A DNA stretch of 64,000 bases from NCBI GenBank assembly GCA_964276235.1, contig CAXYEK010000001.1, positions 806,001 through 870,000 on the forward strand, given 5' to 3'. A program made the position numbers and the translations under genes. The notes below the pieces were generated by a model. The model saw only the letters and a program-made list of their open reading frames with translations, made no database searches and was not told the origin of the DNA. This document shows positions 17,389 through 26,804 of this stretch, piece after piece (position 1 is the stretch's first letter; each line of letters begins with the position of its first letter). Source of the stretch: SCGC-AAA076-P13 sp964276235 (GTDB lineage: Bacteria > Pseudomonadota > Gammaproteobacteria > Magnimaribacterales > D2472).

Positions 17389-18346
17389 TATTAAAGGAGT
17401 TGTATTAATTTCAGTTTTGCTTGTTGTACTTCTTCTGTCATCAGTGGCTGTTTTGATGGGTAATAACTACTTAATATCCCTAAAAAGAGCGGCATATCTT
17501 GAATTTCAAACTACCTCTTTAAATATATTTAGGAATGTAGAGTCCTTGGCTTTAAAAAAAATCAATTTAGAGCTTAAATTCAACTCCACCTCTATAAATA
17601 AACAAAATCCTTTACTCACAAATCATCTTATTTTTGAAACAGAGAAGGGTCAGATAATTGGAAAAATATCGGATGCATCAGGTTGTTTTAATATAAATGC
17701 TCTAGTTTTAAAAACAAAAGATAATTATGTTGAAAACAAAAAAGCATCAGCTTCGTTTAGAAAGTTTATGTCATTAAAAGAAGTGGATAATAATTTAGTT
17801 GAAGAAATGATAGATCAGGTAATTGATTGGATTGACTTAGATTCTAACCCTAGGGCTTATGGACTTGAAGATTATTTTTATTCTGGACCATTAAACAATC
17901 CAAAGGAATATTCTGGTCAAAGATTATTTGTTTCAATAAACGAATTAAAAGGTCTTCCATCTTTTAGAAGAGTAAATTGGAAAATTTTTAGAAATAATTT
18001 TTGCGCACTTCAAGAAAACAGTGAGTTTTCAATCAACATCAATACTCTTGAAATTAAAGATGCATATTTATTAAGCTCACTTTTTCCAAACTTACCATTA
18101 AATGATGCAGAGTATATTATTACTTATTTACCTAAAGAGGGCGTAAATAACCTCTCAAGCCTGTCAAAATTATTTCCATCTATGGATTTTAAATCTCCAA
18201 ACGGAATTTTAAATTTCTCTACAAAATACTTTAATTTATCTTCGAAAATAACATTTGAAGAATTTTCATCGGAATCTATTACCAGCATTTATTATGGAAA
18301 TAATAACAATAGCTATATTATTTCAAGAATTTATAATGGAATTTAA
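17378..18346 (+). CDS. gspK: Minor pseudopilin GspK
   Basis: A 322-residue large minor pseudopilin. The leader ends NIKG^VVLISVLLVV and lacks the Glu5 of other pseudopilins, as expected for GspK, the tip-capping subunit. The alpha-rich insert follows (DASGCFNINAL, DQVIDWIDLDSNPRAYGLED, RLFVSINELKGLP), matching the family. The gspL start directly abuts its stop codon. Confidence 0.9.
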   Translation: MNSNIKGVVLISVLLVVLLLSSVAVLMGNNYLISLKRAAYLEFQTTSLNIFRNVESLALKKINLELKFNSTSINKQNPLLTNHLIFETEKGQIIGKISDASGCFNINALVLKTKDNYVENKKASASFRKFMSLKEVDNNLVEEMIDQVIDWIDLDSNPRAYGLEDYFYSGPLNNPKEYSGQRLFVSINELKGLPSFRRVNWKIFRNNFCALQENSEFSININTLEIKDAYLLSSLFPNLPLNDAEYIITYLPKEGVNNLSSLSKLFPSMDFKSPNGILNFSTKYFNLSSKITFEEFSSESITSIYYGNNNNSYIISRIYNGI

Positions 18347-19492
18347 ATGAAAACATTTTTATTACATCCAGACAATGAGTCCTTAACGACTATGAATCTT
18401 TATTCTTCACTTGAAGATCAAGAAATTCAAAAGAGTATTACAGATTTAAATGAAATTGGAATGGTTGATGAGAGTGATATATTAATTTATTTAATTCCAT
18501 CTTCATTAATAAGCTCATATGAGTTTATTCAGAATAAGGATCTTTCGAATCAAATTAATCTAGCAAATTTTACTTCTGATACAGAGACTTCGATGGCTAG
18601 TCAGGTCTCTGATAACAAATTTATCTTCCATAATGATAATGGTTATGTAATAGAAGAAAATCTATTAAATAAAATAAATAGATTTTTGAGTCCATTTATT
18701 GGGAAAGTTTATATTATTCCTGAACATTTTATCAATCATATAGAAAATGAAGACACAATCACAACTTTTGATAATACGCATATATTCTCATATAAAAATG
18801 GAACTGGTTTTAGCACCAATGAAGCATCATTAAGACAATATATCGATATTATATTGAATGACAGGCCAGACTTTAATCCTATAATATTCAGTTCAAACAG
18901 TATTTTAAAAAGTATTTTTCCAAAATCTGATGTGAAATCTTTTTCTTTAATAGATTTTTTTAATAAAGATTTTAATAAAATGCTTAATTTATTTAAATTT
19001 GAATTCTCTTTTAATTTAGTAAAAGAAAAACTAAATTTTACAAAGGTACAACTTGCCTTATCTCTTATTTCTATTTTAGTAATTTTATTAACCCCAAACA
19101 TACTAATTTATAAAAATAATTTAAATGCAAATACCTATAAAGACGCTACTTTTGAATTATTTCAATCAATAAATAAAGATATTAAAAGAGTTGTAACTCC
19201 AAGAACTCAAATTGATCAAATCGTTAAACAAGTTCCAGTCAATTTAAGTGATTCAGTATCTATACCAAAAGTTGATTTCCTGGATAAATTAGGAAAACAA
19301 TATGTTAAAAATATATCCATTAATATACTTGAGTCTAAATCTGAAATCTCATTAGAAAAGATGCCGGCGATCCAATTCAAAGCTATTAAGTTAATGTCAG
19401 AAAATTTTAATATAGTTTTCCTTAATGAAGATATTTCTGAGAATGATGGTTTTATTTCAGGAAATATAGAGGTTCGTCTTTCTAATGATTAA
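18347..19492 (+). CDS. gspL: Type II secretion assembly protein GspL
   Basis: A 381-residue protein with a cytoplasmic N-terminal domain (about 1-225; actin-like in GspL, binding GspE), one membrane helix (about 233-255) and a periplasmic ferredoxin-like domain. Sequence is strongly diverged; assignment rests on topology, length and its position between gspK and gspM. Overlaps gspM by 8 bases. Confidence 0.82.
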   Translation: MKTFLLHPDNESLTTMNLYSSLEDQEIQKSITDLNEIGMVDESDILIYLIPSSLISSYEFIQNKDLSNQINLANFTSDTETSMASQVSDNKFIFHNDNGYVIEENLLNKINRFLSPFIGKVYIIPEHFINHIENEDTITTFDNTHIFSYKNGTGFSTNEASLRQYIDIILNDRPDFNPIIFSSNSILKSIFPKSDVKSFSLIDFFNKDFNKMLNLFKFEFSFNLVKEKLNFTKVQLALSLISILVILLTPNILIYKNNLNANTYKDATFELFQSINKDIKRVVTPRTQIDQIVKQVPVNLSDSVSIPKVDFLDKLGKQYVKNISINILESKSEISLEKMPAIQFKAIKLMSENFNIVFLNEDISENDGFISGNIEVRLSND

Positions 19493-19934
19493 CTTATTTA
19501 AAAACCTTCAAGCTAGAGAAATTAAATTAATTGTAATTGCTTTTGTCCTTTTATTAATTTTAGCAATTAGTTTTGGTATTTCTAATTTATATTCAACATA
19601 CAACTTCTCACTAAAAAATGTATCTAAAGCAAAATCTGATTATGAATATGTTTATAAAAGAGCTCAATTACTAAATGAACCTATTCTTTCAAAAACCATT
19701 ACTGAATCAAGGTTAGCATTTATTATTAAAGAGAATAGCCAGCTCAATGAGAGCATCACGAATGTGATTTTGTCCCAAAAAGGGACAGATACAAATCTAT
19801 CTTTTACAGCTACCAATCTCAAATCATCAATAATTTTTATTGAGAAGGTTAACGATGCTTCATCCCTTAGCCCTAAGAATGTAAATTATAAATTAAATGA
19901 ACAATCTATAAGGGCTTCAGTTAAGTTTAATTAA
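19485..19934 (+). CDS. gspM: Type II secretion assembly protein GspM
   Basis: A 149-residue bitopic membrane protein: short cytoplasmic N-terminus (NLQAREIKL, the region that in GspM precedes the helix), membrane helix about 13-33, coiled-coil-prone stretch, then a small periplasmic domain. Partner of GspL. Last gene of the operon; no gspN follows. Its stop overlaps the convergent ppx stop by 4 bases. Confidence 0.8.
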   Translation: MINLFKNLQAREIKLIVIAFVLLLILAISFGISNLYSTYNFSLKNVSKAKSDYEYVYKRAQLLNEPILSKTITESRLAFIIKENSQLNESITNVILSQKGTDTNLSFTATNLKSSIIFIEKVNDASSLSPKNVNYKLNEQSIRASVKFN

Positions 19935-20791
19935 TCTTTATAAATTGATATCTTTTTTGAATATAACTCGTGAAACGTTTTAACTGCTATTGAGTCGGAA
20001 ACACCCCATTTTGTAGATTTAATTTTTGAAATTTTAAGTTCATTGATTATCTTCTCATAGATATCAAGTGCGAAATTAATAACATCAGCTCTATCTGGCC
20101 CTAAATTATAGTATGAGATTTTTTCTTCTACACTCATAGCTTTAAGGTTCGAGGCTCGCGTAATAAATTTTTGAGAGTTCATACTTTTTAAATTATTTAA
20201 ATTTAAGAAAGATTTAATGCTTCCACCCAGTCCAATTAATGTTTCGACATTCGATTGTTTTTTTAACCACTTATTAAGCCTTTTCCACTCATCTGCATCA
20301 TCTTTACCTAACATAGATCTAACAGCACCAAGTTGAAATGATTGGATTATATGATCGCCATCTTTATGAATATAAACTTCTGTGCTTCCTCCGCCAACAT
20401 CTACAAATACTTTGTTGGAGCTTGACTGAGCCTTTGGATGAAAATGTATTAACTTAGCTTCTTCAAGACCAGAAATGATTCTTATAGGATGCTCAATTTT
20501 ATTCTCAACGTACCTTCTAGCTTCTTCGGAATTAGTAGTTTCTCTAAACGCACTTGTCGCTACAATCTCATACATTTTTATATTATTTTTTTTGAAGTTT
20601 TTTTGATACTTTTTTAAAGTCTTAACAAGTTCCTTTAATTTATTGTCTGATAACTTTCCGCTATCAAAAACCTCAGCACCAAGTCTAATAGGGGATCTAA
20701 TTCCTTCAATAAATTCTATAGTGGTTGGACTCGTATCAAATACTTTTGATTTAATAGCATTTGTTCCTATATCTATTGATGCTATTTTCAT
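19931..20791 (-). CDS. ppx: Exopolyphosphatase, Ppx/GppA family (short)
   Basis: A 286-residue Ppx/GppA phosphatase of the ASKHA fold. Phosphate-1 motif IDIGTNAIK at the N-terminus, and DVGGGSTEV (phosphate-2) with GLGGS later. It ends after the two actin-like domains and lacks the C-terminal HD-type extension of long Ppx, like the short single-module exopolyphosphatases. Predicted to release Pi from polyphosphate, or hydrolyse (p)ppGpp as GppA; the two cannot be separated by eye. The ATG overlaps the PPK2 stop by one base, so synthesis and breakdown of polyphosphate are encoded in one operon. Confidence 0.85.
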   Translation of the reverse strand: MKIASIDIGTNAIKSKVFDTSPTTIEFIEGIRSPIRLGAEVFDSGKLSDNKLKELVKTLKKYQKNFKKNNIKMYEIVATSAFRETTNSEEARRYVENKIEHPIRIISGLEEAKLIHFHPKAQSSSNKVFVDVGGGSTEVYIHKDGDHIIQSFQLGAVRSMLGKDDADEWKRLNKWLKKQSNVETLIGLGGSIKSFLNLNNLKSMNSQKFITRASNLKAMSVEEKISYYNLGPDRADVINFALDIYEKIINELKISKIKSTKWGVSDSIAVKTFHELYSKKISIYKD

Positions 20792-21627
20792 TATGTATCG
20801 TCACTATATTTGGTAATTATCATGAACTGTTCGTATGTCATATTTTCAAATTTAACACCTTCAATAGTTGCAGAATAGTTAGACAAACCCTTAGACCAGA
20901 CAGCTGGCTTTAGAATTTTCTTATTTTCATAATCTGTCTTAATAAGTAAGTATCTTAGAGCCGTTAATCTGCCTATCATCTTATTGTTAGAATTTATTGA
21001 TATCCAAGGAGATATATCAGTTGCAGTCTTGCTATACATTTGCTCTTTGTAAAGAGTGAAAGCATCCCATTTAGTAACAATTTTTTCATCATTTTTTGAA
21101 AGTTTCCAATACTTAAGCTGTGAATTTTTTCTAGCATTCATTCTTCTTTCTTGTTGATCTTTTGATAAAGAGAAATAAAACTTCGTTAATTCTATTCCAT
21201 TATTTATATGGTCGTTTTCCCAATGATTGACTCTCTTCATAAATCTTCTATATTGATTTTCAGTGCAATATCCCATAATTGGTTCAGTTATGGCTCTTGT
21301 ATACCAAGATCTATCTAAAAATGAAATTTCTCCAGAATTTGGAATGACTTTGTTCCATCTTTGGAACCAATGAGATGATTCCCATTTCGAAGGAATGCCT
21401 AGCTGAACATAATTAAAATTATTAGGACGTAAGTATTCAGAAAAGAATTTAATAGCTGAACTTTTTCCTGCAGTATCTCGTCCTTCAAATACAATGCATA
21501 ATTTCCTATCATTTTTAATTACATCTTCTTGAAGCTTTAACAACTCAATTTGCAGACGTCTTTTCTCTAAAGCATAGGCTTTTGCATCGAGTCTTTTGTA
21601 TTCGGTTTGGTCTAAAGCAATTAACAT
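20791..21627 (-). CDS. ppk2: Polyphosphate kinase 2 family protein
   Basis: A 278-residue PPK2 enzyme, transferring phosphate between polyphosphate and nucleotides. Walker A FEGRDTAGKSS (about 48-57; the family usually has GRDAAGKG), lid-region GIPSKWESSHWFQRW, and Walker B-type FLDRSWYTRA with Asp105. Single-domain length. Nucleotide class (NDP- or NMP-phosphorylating) is not certain. Divergent from the phosphate carrier gene across 131 bases; first gene of the ppk2-ppx operon. Confidence 0.9.
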   Translation of the reverse strand: MLIALDQTEYKRLDAKAYALEKRRLQIELLKLQEDVIKNDRKLCIVFEGRDTAGKSSAIKFFSEYLRPNNFNYVQLGIPSKWESSHWFQRWNKVIPNSGEISFLDRSWYTRAITEPIMGYCTENQYRRFMKRVNHWENDHINNGIELTKFYFSLSKDQQERRMNARKNSQLKYWKLSKNDEKIVTKWDAFTLYKEQMYSKTATDISPWISINSNNKMIGRLTALRYLLIKTDYENKKILKPAVWSKGLSNYSATIEGVKFENMTYEQFMIITKYSDDT

Positions 21628-21758
21628 AGCATTTTTATTAAAATTTTATTAAATAGTTATTCACTAAAAAGTAACTAAAAAGTGTATATGTCTTCACCCA
21701 ATTGTCACAACAAAAGGTTTTAATAGTTACATATTTTAATGAACTAACTAAACATAAA

Positions 21759-23054
21759 ATGGAAAATTTATTTCTTGATCCAACTTTAATATTAATTATA
21801 GCTGCTTTTGCAGGCTTCTTCATGGCTTTTGGTATTGGAGCAAATGATGTTGCTAACGCTATGGGCACCTCTGTAGGTAGTAAAGCTATTACATTTAAAC
21901 AAGCAATATTTATAGCAGCTATTTTTGAGTTCTTAGGTGCTTATCTTGCAGGTGGAGAGGTAACATCTACTATCAGAAAAGGAATTGTTGATCCTAATTT
22001 ATATGTTGATAATACGAATATTTTTATAATAGGAATGCTATCAGCTTTGCTTGCAGCTGGAACTTGGTTGTTTATAGCAAGTAATAAAGGATGGCCAGTA
22101 TCAACTACTCATTCAATAGTTGGAGCTATCGTTGGTTTTGTAATAATTTCAATGGGCTTTCAAGCAGTTTCGTGGGCAAAGGTGGGAACTATAGCTGCTA
22201 GTTGGGTAGTTTCTCCTGCACTTGCAGGTACGATGTCATTTTTTATATTTCTTAGTGCTAAAAAATTAATTCTTGATAGGAGTGATCCTGAACAGGCTGC
22301 TATAACTTTTATTCCCTTTTATAGCTTCTTCACAGGTTTTATTATTGCTCTTGTTACAGTTACAAAAGGCTTAAAGCATGTCATTAAAGATATTCAAAAT
22401 CCTAAAGAAGAATTGAGTGATTTGATGTACTGGTTTCTTATAACTGATCAGGGAGCTTTTGTTAGTAGTGCAATTATTGGAATTATTGTTGCAGCAACAA
22501 CGGCAGTTTTACTTCAAGTCAACAAAGAGAAAATTAGAACGTATGGAGTAGAATCTGCTTTTGCAGTTCTAATGTTAATTACTGCTTCAGCAATGGCATT
22601 CGCTCATGGCTCTAATGACGTAGCAAATGCAATAGGCCCTATGTCAGCTATTATCAGTGTAACTTCGGAAGGTGCAATTGGATCAAAGGCAGTAGTTAGT
22701 CCATGGGTTCTTCTTTTAGGTGGCATTGGTATTGTTTTTGGATTAGCAATGCTGGGAGGTAGAGTTATTAAAACAGTTGGTAGTAAAATTACTACGCTGA
22801 CTCCAAGCTTGGGTTTTTCAGCTGAAATGGCTGCTGCATCGACTGTTGTTGCCGCTTCATATCTTTCATTGCCGATTTCTACAACTCATACACTTGTTGG
22901 AGCTGTGATAGGTGTTGGTTTGGCTAAAGGTATCTCTCATTTAGATTTAAACTCTATTGGAAGAATCATTTTATCCTGGATTGTTACCATTCCTGCCGGA
23001 GCAACCTTCACTGTACTATTTTATGTTTTATTAAGATTTATCTTTGGTGTGTAA
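21759..23054 (+). CDS. pit: Low-affinity inorganic phosphate transporter (Pit family)
   Basis: PiT-family phosphate carrier, about 431 residues from the ATG at 21759 (MENLFLDPTLILII); the frame is open 19 codons further upstream, but that extension is polar and unlike the family. It has two copies of the PiT signature, GANDVANAMGTSVGS near the N-terminus and HGSNDVANAIGPMSA in the second half, each followed by an STTH motif, plus about ten membrane helices. Upstream, a TGTCACA at 21703 resembles one half-site of the array behind phoR. Divergent from ppk2, fitting a phosphate uptake/storage unit. Confidence 0.92.
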   Translation: MENLFLDPTLILIIAAFAGFFMAFGIGANDVANAMGTSVGSKAITFKQAIFIAAIFEFLGAYLAGGEVTSTIRKGIVDPNLYVDNTNIFIIGMLSALLAAGTWLFIASNKGWPVSTTHSIVGAIVGFVIISMGFQAVSWAKVGTIAASWVVSPALAGTMSFFIFLSAKKLILDRSDPEQAAITFIPFYSFFTGFIIALVTVTKGLKHVIKDIQNPKEELSDLMYWFLITDQGAFVSSAIIGIIVAATTAVLLQVNKEKIRTYGVESAFAVLMLITASAMAFAHGSNDVANAIGPMSAIISVTSEGAIGSKAVVSPWVLLLGGIGIVFGLAMLGGRVIKTVGSKITTLTPSLGFSAEMAAASTVVAASYLSLPISTTHTLVGAVIGVGLAKGISHLDLNSIGRIILSWIVTIPAGATFTVLFYVLLRFIFGV

Positions 23055-23132
23055 ACACAAGTTTACTTAGTAAAATGAAAATTCTACTTAAATATTTATC
23101 CATTACTATCTTCTCAATAAAGAATTTTTAAT

Positions 23133-23151
23133 AGTGAATGAAATATTCACT
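23133..23151. promoter_or_regulatory. Palindrome, candidate TetR operator
   Basis: AGTGAAT-GAAAT-ATTCACT is a perfect 7-bp inverted repeat with a 5-base spacer. It lies 83 bases upstream of the tetR start, in the only substantial gap before the tetR-phytase pair. The size suits a TetR dimer, but nothing beyond symmetry and position supports it. Confidence 0.35.
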
Positions 23152-23234
23152 TCTGTTGGTTTCGAATATAAATTTTAGATAGCTAATTAACATTTCTTAA
23201 TTTACTTTTCTAAACATTTGTCCATAATTAGTTT

Positions 23235-23831
23235 ATGGAACAAATCGGTAAACAAGAAAGAAGCAAAAAAAGAATTGAAATCATTCTAAATACTGCCGAA
23301 GAAATTCTATTAGAGAAAGGTCTTGATGCTATCACTATTGCAAATATTTCGAAGTACTCTGGTTTAAAGAGAACATCTACTTATAAATTCTTTCCAACAT
23401 CTGATGCATTAAAATCAGTAATGATTACTCGTTATATTGAAAGTTGCTCAATGGAATTTAAAACTAAATCAGTTAATATAAAAACAGATCAGTCCTCGGT
23501 AATTATCCTAAGAACAGTTGAGATACTTTTTAATTTTTTTAAAAATTCAAAAGCAGCTCAAATTATTATTCTATCCAATACTTTGACACCATCTATGCCT
23601 TCAAAGTCAATACATGAACTATCAAGTCAAGTCCAAACTTTTATTGACATGAATATAGATCTTCCTGAAATGTTTAATAAAGATGGCGTCTTTAGAGTTC
23701 TTACTCAAATAATAATTTCAGTATTCTCTTTAAATACTAAAGAAAGTGGTGAACTAAATGAAGTGGGTAAAATTGAGGCCAATAGGGCTGCACATGCCTA
23801 TTTACTCAATTGGATTAATCAAAGTTCATAA
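23235..23831 (+). CDS. TetR/AcrR family transcriptional regulator
   Basis: A 198-residue regulator. The N-terminal helix-turn-helix (about 12-58: ILNTAEEILLEKGLDAITIANISKYSGLKRTSTYKFF) is canonical TetR_N; the ligand-binding C-terminal domain is not recognisable. The phytase gene starts 3 bases after its stop, so the two are co-transcribed and the phytase may be under its control. A 19-bp palindrome at 23133-23151 is a possible operator. Confidence 0.87.
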   Translation: MEQIGKQERSKKRIEIILNTAEEILLEKGLDAITIANISKYSGLKRTSTYKFFPTSDALKSVMITRYIESCSMEFKTKSVNIKTDQSSVIILRTVEILFNFFKNSKAAQIIILSNTLTPSMPSKSIHELSSQVQTFIDMNIDLPEMFNKDGVFRVLTQIIISVFSLNTKESGELNEVGKIEANRAAHAYLLNWINQSS

Positions 23832-23834
23832 AAT

Positions 23835-24905
23835 ATGTTCTTAAAAAAATATTTTTTACTATTGACGATTGTTTGTTGTATTTATCCAGTGCTTGCCAAT
23901 CAGTTGATAACCATTACCCCTATAAAAGAAACGCCTCAAGTACCAATTAATGGTAATGCAGATGATCCTGCAATTTGGATGAGTAAATTAAATCCAAATC
24001 TTTCACTAATCTTTGGAACTGATAAATATAATGGTATTTATACCTATAATCTTGCAGGAGAAACTATAGGCTTTTCTAAGGCGGGTAAGATTAATAATAT
24101 TGATCTAAGAACTATTAAAAACACAAAAAATAATAATAATACAACTTATATTTTTGGCTCTAATAGTGGAAATAATAATATAAATTTATGGATACAGGAT
24201 AATAAAAATCTAAACAAGGAATCCTTGAATGGTAATTTTTCTTTGCCAATAACTCCTGATCATAGTGAGCAAACCAATATGCTTGCCTACGGCATTTGTG
24301 CTGGCTTTGATGATCAGTTTGGCATAATAGCCTTTGTGACTGAAGCTAAAGGTTCTAGAGTTCAAATGTGGCAATATAAAGATAATAAGCTTGGTATTCT
24401 AAAGGTATTTAATAATCAAAATGCATCAGAATCTGAAGGGTGTGTTTATGACGATCAAAATAGAACATTATTTGTTTCAGAAGAAAACAAAAGAGGAGTA
24501 TTAAGAGCTTATAAAATATCTCAAGAGCTTAATTTTTCAAACCCTATAATAATTGATGATAGAAATGGACATATAGTTGGTGATCCAGAAGGATTGGCTT
24601 TATATAAAACTTCAGAAATATCTGGTTATTTAATAGCATCCTCTCAAGGAAATAGCACTTTTAATGTCTATAACAGAGAGTTGCCATATGCTTTTGTGAC
24701 TTCATTTAAAATAGTGAGTAACAAACTCATAGATGGTGTTAGTGATACAGATGGTATTGATATTTCTAACAACTACTTCAACGAAGATTTCCCAAAAGGC
24801 TTGATAGTTGTGCAAGATGGAAATAATTCAGGAATAGAAAAAATAAATAAAGAAAATTTTAAATTTATATCTCTTAAAGACTTAGCAGAGGAGTTAAATC
24901 TTTAA
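23835..24905 (+). CDS. Secreted beta-propeller phytase (3-phytase family)
   Basis: A 356-residue protein with a signal peptide (about 1-21, VLA^NQ) and the beta-propeller phytase pattern: NADDPAIWMSKLNPNLS, GTDKYNGIYTYNLAGE, NNIDLR, SEGCVYDDQNR, GDPEGLALYKT and SSQGNSTFNVYNR. The acidic residues in these motifs bind calcium in the family. It would release phosphate from inositol phosphates outside the cytoplasm. Tightly coupled behind a TetR regulator; the signal peptide makes it a plausible substrate of the type II system upstream. Its 3' end overlaps the convergent epoxide hydrolase gene by 12 bases. Confidence 0.9.
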   Translation: MFLKKYFLLLTIVCCIYPVLANQLITITPIKETPQVPINGNADDPAIWMSKLNPNLSLIFGTDKYNGIYTYNLAGETIGFSKAGKINNIDLRTIKNTKNNNNTTYIFGSNSGNNNINLWIQDNKNLNKESLNGNFSLPITPDHSEQTNMLAYGICAGFDDQFGIIAFVTEAKGSRVQMWQYKDNKLGILKVFNNQNASESEGCVYDDQNRTLFVSEENKRGVLRAYKISQELNFSNPIIIDDRNGHIVGDPEGLALYKTSEISGYLIASSQGNSTFNVYNRELPYAFVTSFKIVSNKLIDGVSDTDGIDISNNYFNEDFPKGLIVVQDGNNSGIEKINKENFKFISLKDLAEELNL

Positions 24906-26012
24906 TTTATTAATAAATTTTATTAAATCTTTTGCTAATGTCTCAGGTCTTTCTAATGCAGCGAAATGTCCTCCTTCGTATTCATTCCATTGAACTACAT
25001 CGTAAATTTTTTCAGCCCATGCTCTTGGTGGCAGCATAATATCGCGTTTGAATATTGCTCCAGCCATTGGTTGATTAATGTTATTAAAAGAGAATCCAAA
25101 ATCACCATTTTCTTTATAAAGTCTTGCTGAGGAGGTGATGGATTGGGTGAACCAATACAAAGATATAATACTCAATACTTCATCATTAGATATTACTAGA
25201 TTATTACTTTTTTCTTCAAACCATCCATAATATTTTTCTGATATCCAGGCAGCCAATCCAATTGGAGAGTCATTTAATCCATAGCCTATTGTTTGAGGCT
25301 TCGTTTTTTGAATTTCATAATATCCATAACCTTGTGTTTTATATTTGTCATAGTTTTCTAGCATTTTTAATTCTGCAGATGTGACTCCCTCCATAGGGTC
25401 TTCACCTTCAGGAGGATATGCAATAACTAGATTCAAATGAATTCCAATACAATGCTCTGGATAAAGCTCTGCCATCCATTTACTAACAGTTGACCCCCAA
25501 TCTCCACCCTGAACAACGTATTTCTTATATCCAAGATTCATCATCAATTCATGCTGTAATTTTGCAATTTGTTTAGAATTCATTCCTGTTTCTTTTGGCT
25601 TATCAGAAAAACCAAAACCAGGAAGGGAAGGGCATATTATATCAATAGGGATTTTCGACTCTTTATGAAGAATAGGAATAATTTTTAAGAACTCTTGAAT
25701 GCTTCCAGGCCATCCATGAGTCATTACAATAGGAATGGCATTTTTTTTATTAGATTTACTATGAAGAAAATGGATTTTCAAGCCGGATTTAGTTTTAAAT
25801 TTATAACTACCAATTTTATTTATTTGATCTTCATGAATTCGCCAATCAAAATCATCTAACCAATATTTAGATAATTTTTTTAAAAAAGATAAGCTTGTTC
25901 CATGGGACCACCTTTCATTATTAATTTCATCAGGCCATCGCGTTAATTTTATCTTTGTTCGTAATTCATCAATGTCTTTATCTGAAATATGAACATTAAA
26001 TTTTTCTATCAT
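24894..26012 (-). CDS. Epoxide hydrolase (alpha/beta, EHN type)
   Basis: A 372-residue enzyme with an N-terminal EHN domain (FNVHISDKDIDELRTKIKLTRWPDE) followed by an alpha/beta-hydrolase core: oxyanion motif HGWPG (99-103), nucleophile Asp171 in QGGDWGS, and the catalytic His in GGHFAALERPE near the C-terminus. Microsomal-type epoxide hydrolases open epoxides to diols through an aspartyl ester. Substrate unknown. No signal peptide. Confidence 0.9.
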   Translation of the reverse strand: MIEKFNVHISDKDIDELRTKIKLTRWPDEINNERWSHGTSLSFLKKLSKYWLDDFDWRIHEDQINKIGSYKFKTKSGLKIHFLHSKSNKKNAIPIVMTHGWPGSIQEFLKIIPILHKESKIPIDIICPSLPGFGFSDKPKETGMNSKQIAKLQHELMMNLGYKKYVVQGGDWGSTVSKWMAELYPEHCIGIHLNLVIAYPPEGEDPMEGVTSAELKMLENYDKYKTQGYGYYEIQKTKPQTIGYGLNDSPIGLAAWISEKYYGWFEEKSNNLVISNDEVLSIISLYWFTQSITSSARLYKENGDFGFSFNNINQPMAGAIFKRDIMLPPRAWAEKIYDVVQWNEYEGGHFAALERPETLAKDLIKFINKLKI

Positions 26013-26070
26013 TTTGTTGAAATAAATAAATATTAGTAGAACTATAGTACAGACAAATAAATAAAGTAAA

Positions 26071-26607
26071 ATGTTTTACTCATTCACTACAAGCCAATTA
26101 AGCATGTTTGAAAAAATAGAATTATATTTAAATACTAACGCTGAGTATGCTTGGCTTGTAATTTTATTCTTTGCTTTTTTTGAATCCTTTATTTTGTCTG
26201 GAGTAGTTGTTTCCAGCGCTATATTATTTTCTATATGCATTCTTATCTATAATACAGAGCTACTCTCAATAACATATATAGTGCCTGTTGCTGTTCTTGG
26301 AGCTCATCTTGGCGATATGACAGGTTTTTTATTCGGTAAAACAATTGGTCCTCAATTATTATCAACTAAGGTAATGGTAAAAAGAAAAAAGTTAATAAGT
26401 CGAGCACAAAAGTTTCTTGATAAAACAGGCTCATTTACAGTAATACTTGGAAGATTTATTCCAGCTGTAAGACCAATAGTTCCATTTTTACTTGGAATTT
26501 CTGATCTAAAAATTGTAAGATTTTATATTGCAGACCTGATTGCATGCATCTGCTGGGGGATTGCATTGGGTTTTTTAGTTACTGGAGTAGGCTCCATGTT
26601 AGGATAA
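26071..26607 (+). CDS. DedA family membrane protein
   Basis: A 178-residue (or 167 from Met12 at 26104) DedA/SNARE-associated membrane protein, a family linked to undecaprenyl-phosphate or phospholipid flipping. FFAFFESFILSGVVVSS, an acidic GAHLGDMTGFLFGK segment, and the signature GRFIPAVRPIVPFLLGIS are visible, with about four hydrophobic helices. No clear Shine-Dalgarno at either start. First of three tightly spaced genes with the 61-residue membrane protein and the HIT protein. Confidence 0.87.
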   Translation: MFYSFTTSQLSMFEKIELYLNTNAEYAWLVILFFAFFESFILSGVVVSSAILFSICILIYNTELLSITYIVPVAVLGAHLGDMTGFLFGKTIGPQLLSTKVMVKRKKLISRAQKFLDKTGSFTVILGRFIPAVRPIVPFLLGISDLKIVRFYIADLIACICWGIALGFLVTGVGSMLG

Positions 26608-26613
26608 TTTCTT

Positions 26614-26799
26614 ATGTTAAGCATTTTTATATTAGTAGTAAGTTCAATAGCACTCATTTATCTTTTATTTCAACTTGTAAAAGCAAAGCAGCAAGGTCAA
26701 CTTCTTCAAACTTTAAGAGATCTTTTGATAATCCTTTTAGCATTACTAATGACAGCTGCCATTTTTTATATTGGCTTTAGGTTTTTTAGGGCTTTTTAA
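26614..26799 (+). CDS. Small membrane protein (61 aa)
   Basis: ATG 26614, 6 bases after dedA. Two hydrophobic helices (about 1-20 and 35-58) are separated by a basic/Gln-rich loop (KAKQQGQLLQTLRD); it ends in FRFFRAF. The layout resembles short DUF-type membrane proteins next to HIT genes in gammaproteobacteria. No function known to me. Confidence 0.7.
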   Translation: MLSIFILVVSSIALIYLLFQLVKAKQQGQLLQTLRDLLIILLALLMTAAIFYIGFRFFRAF

Positions 26800-26804
26800 T
26801 TGCT

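Noticed and set aside
26544..26780. 78-codon frame overlapping dedA and the small membrane gene
   Set aside because: Conflicts with two better-supported genes and has a low-complexity Ser/Thr composition.
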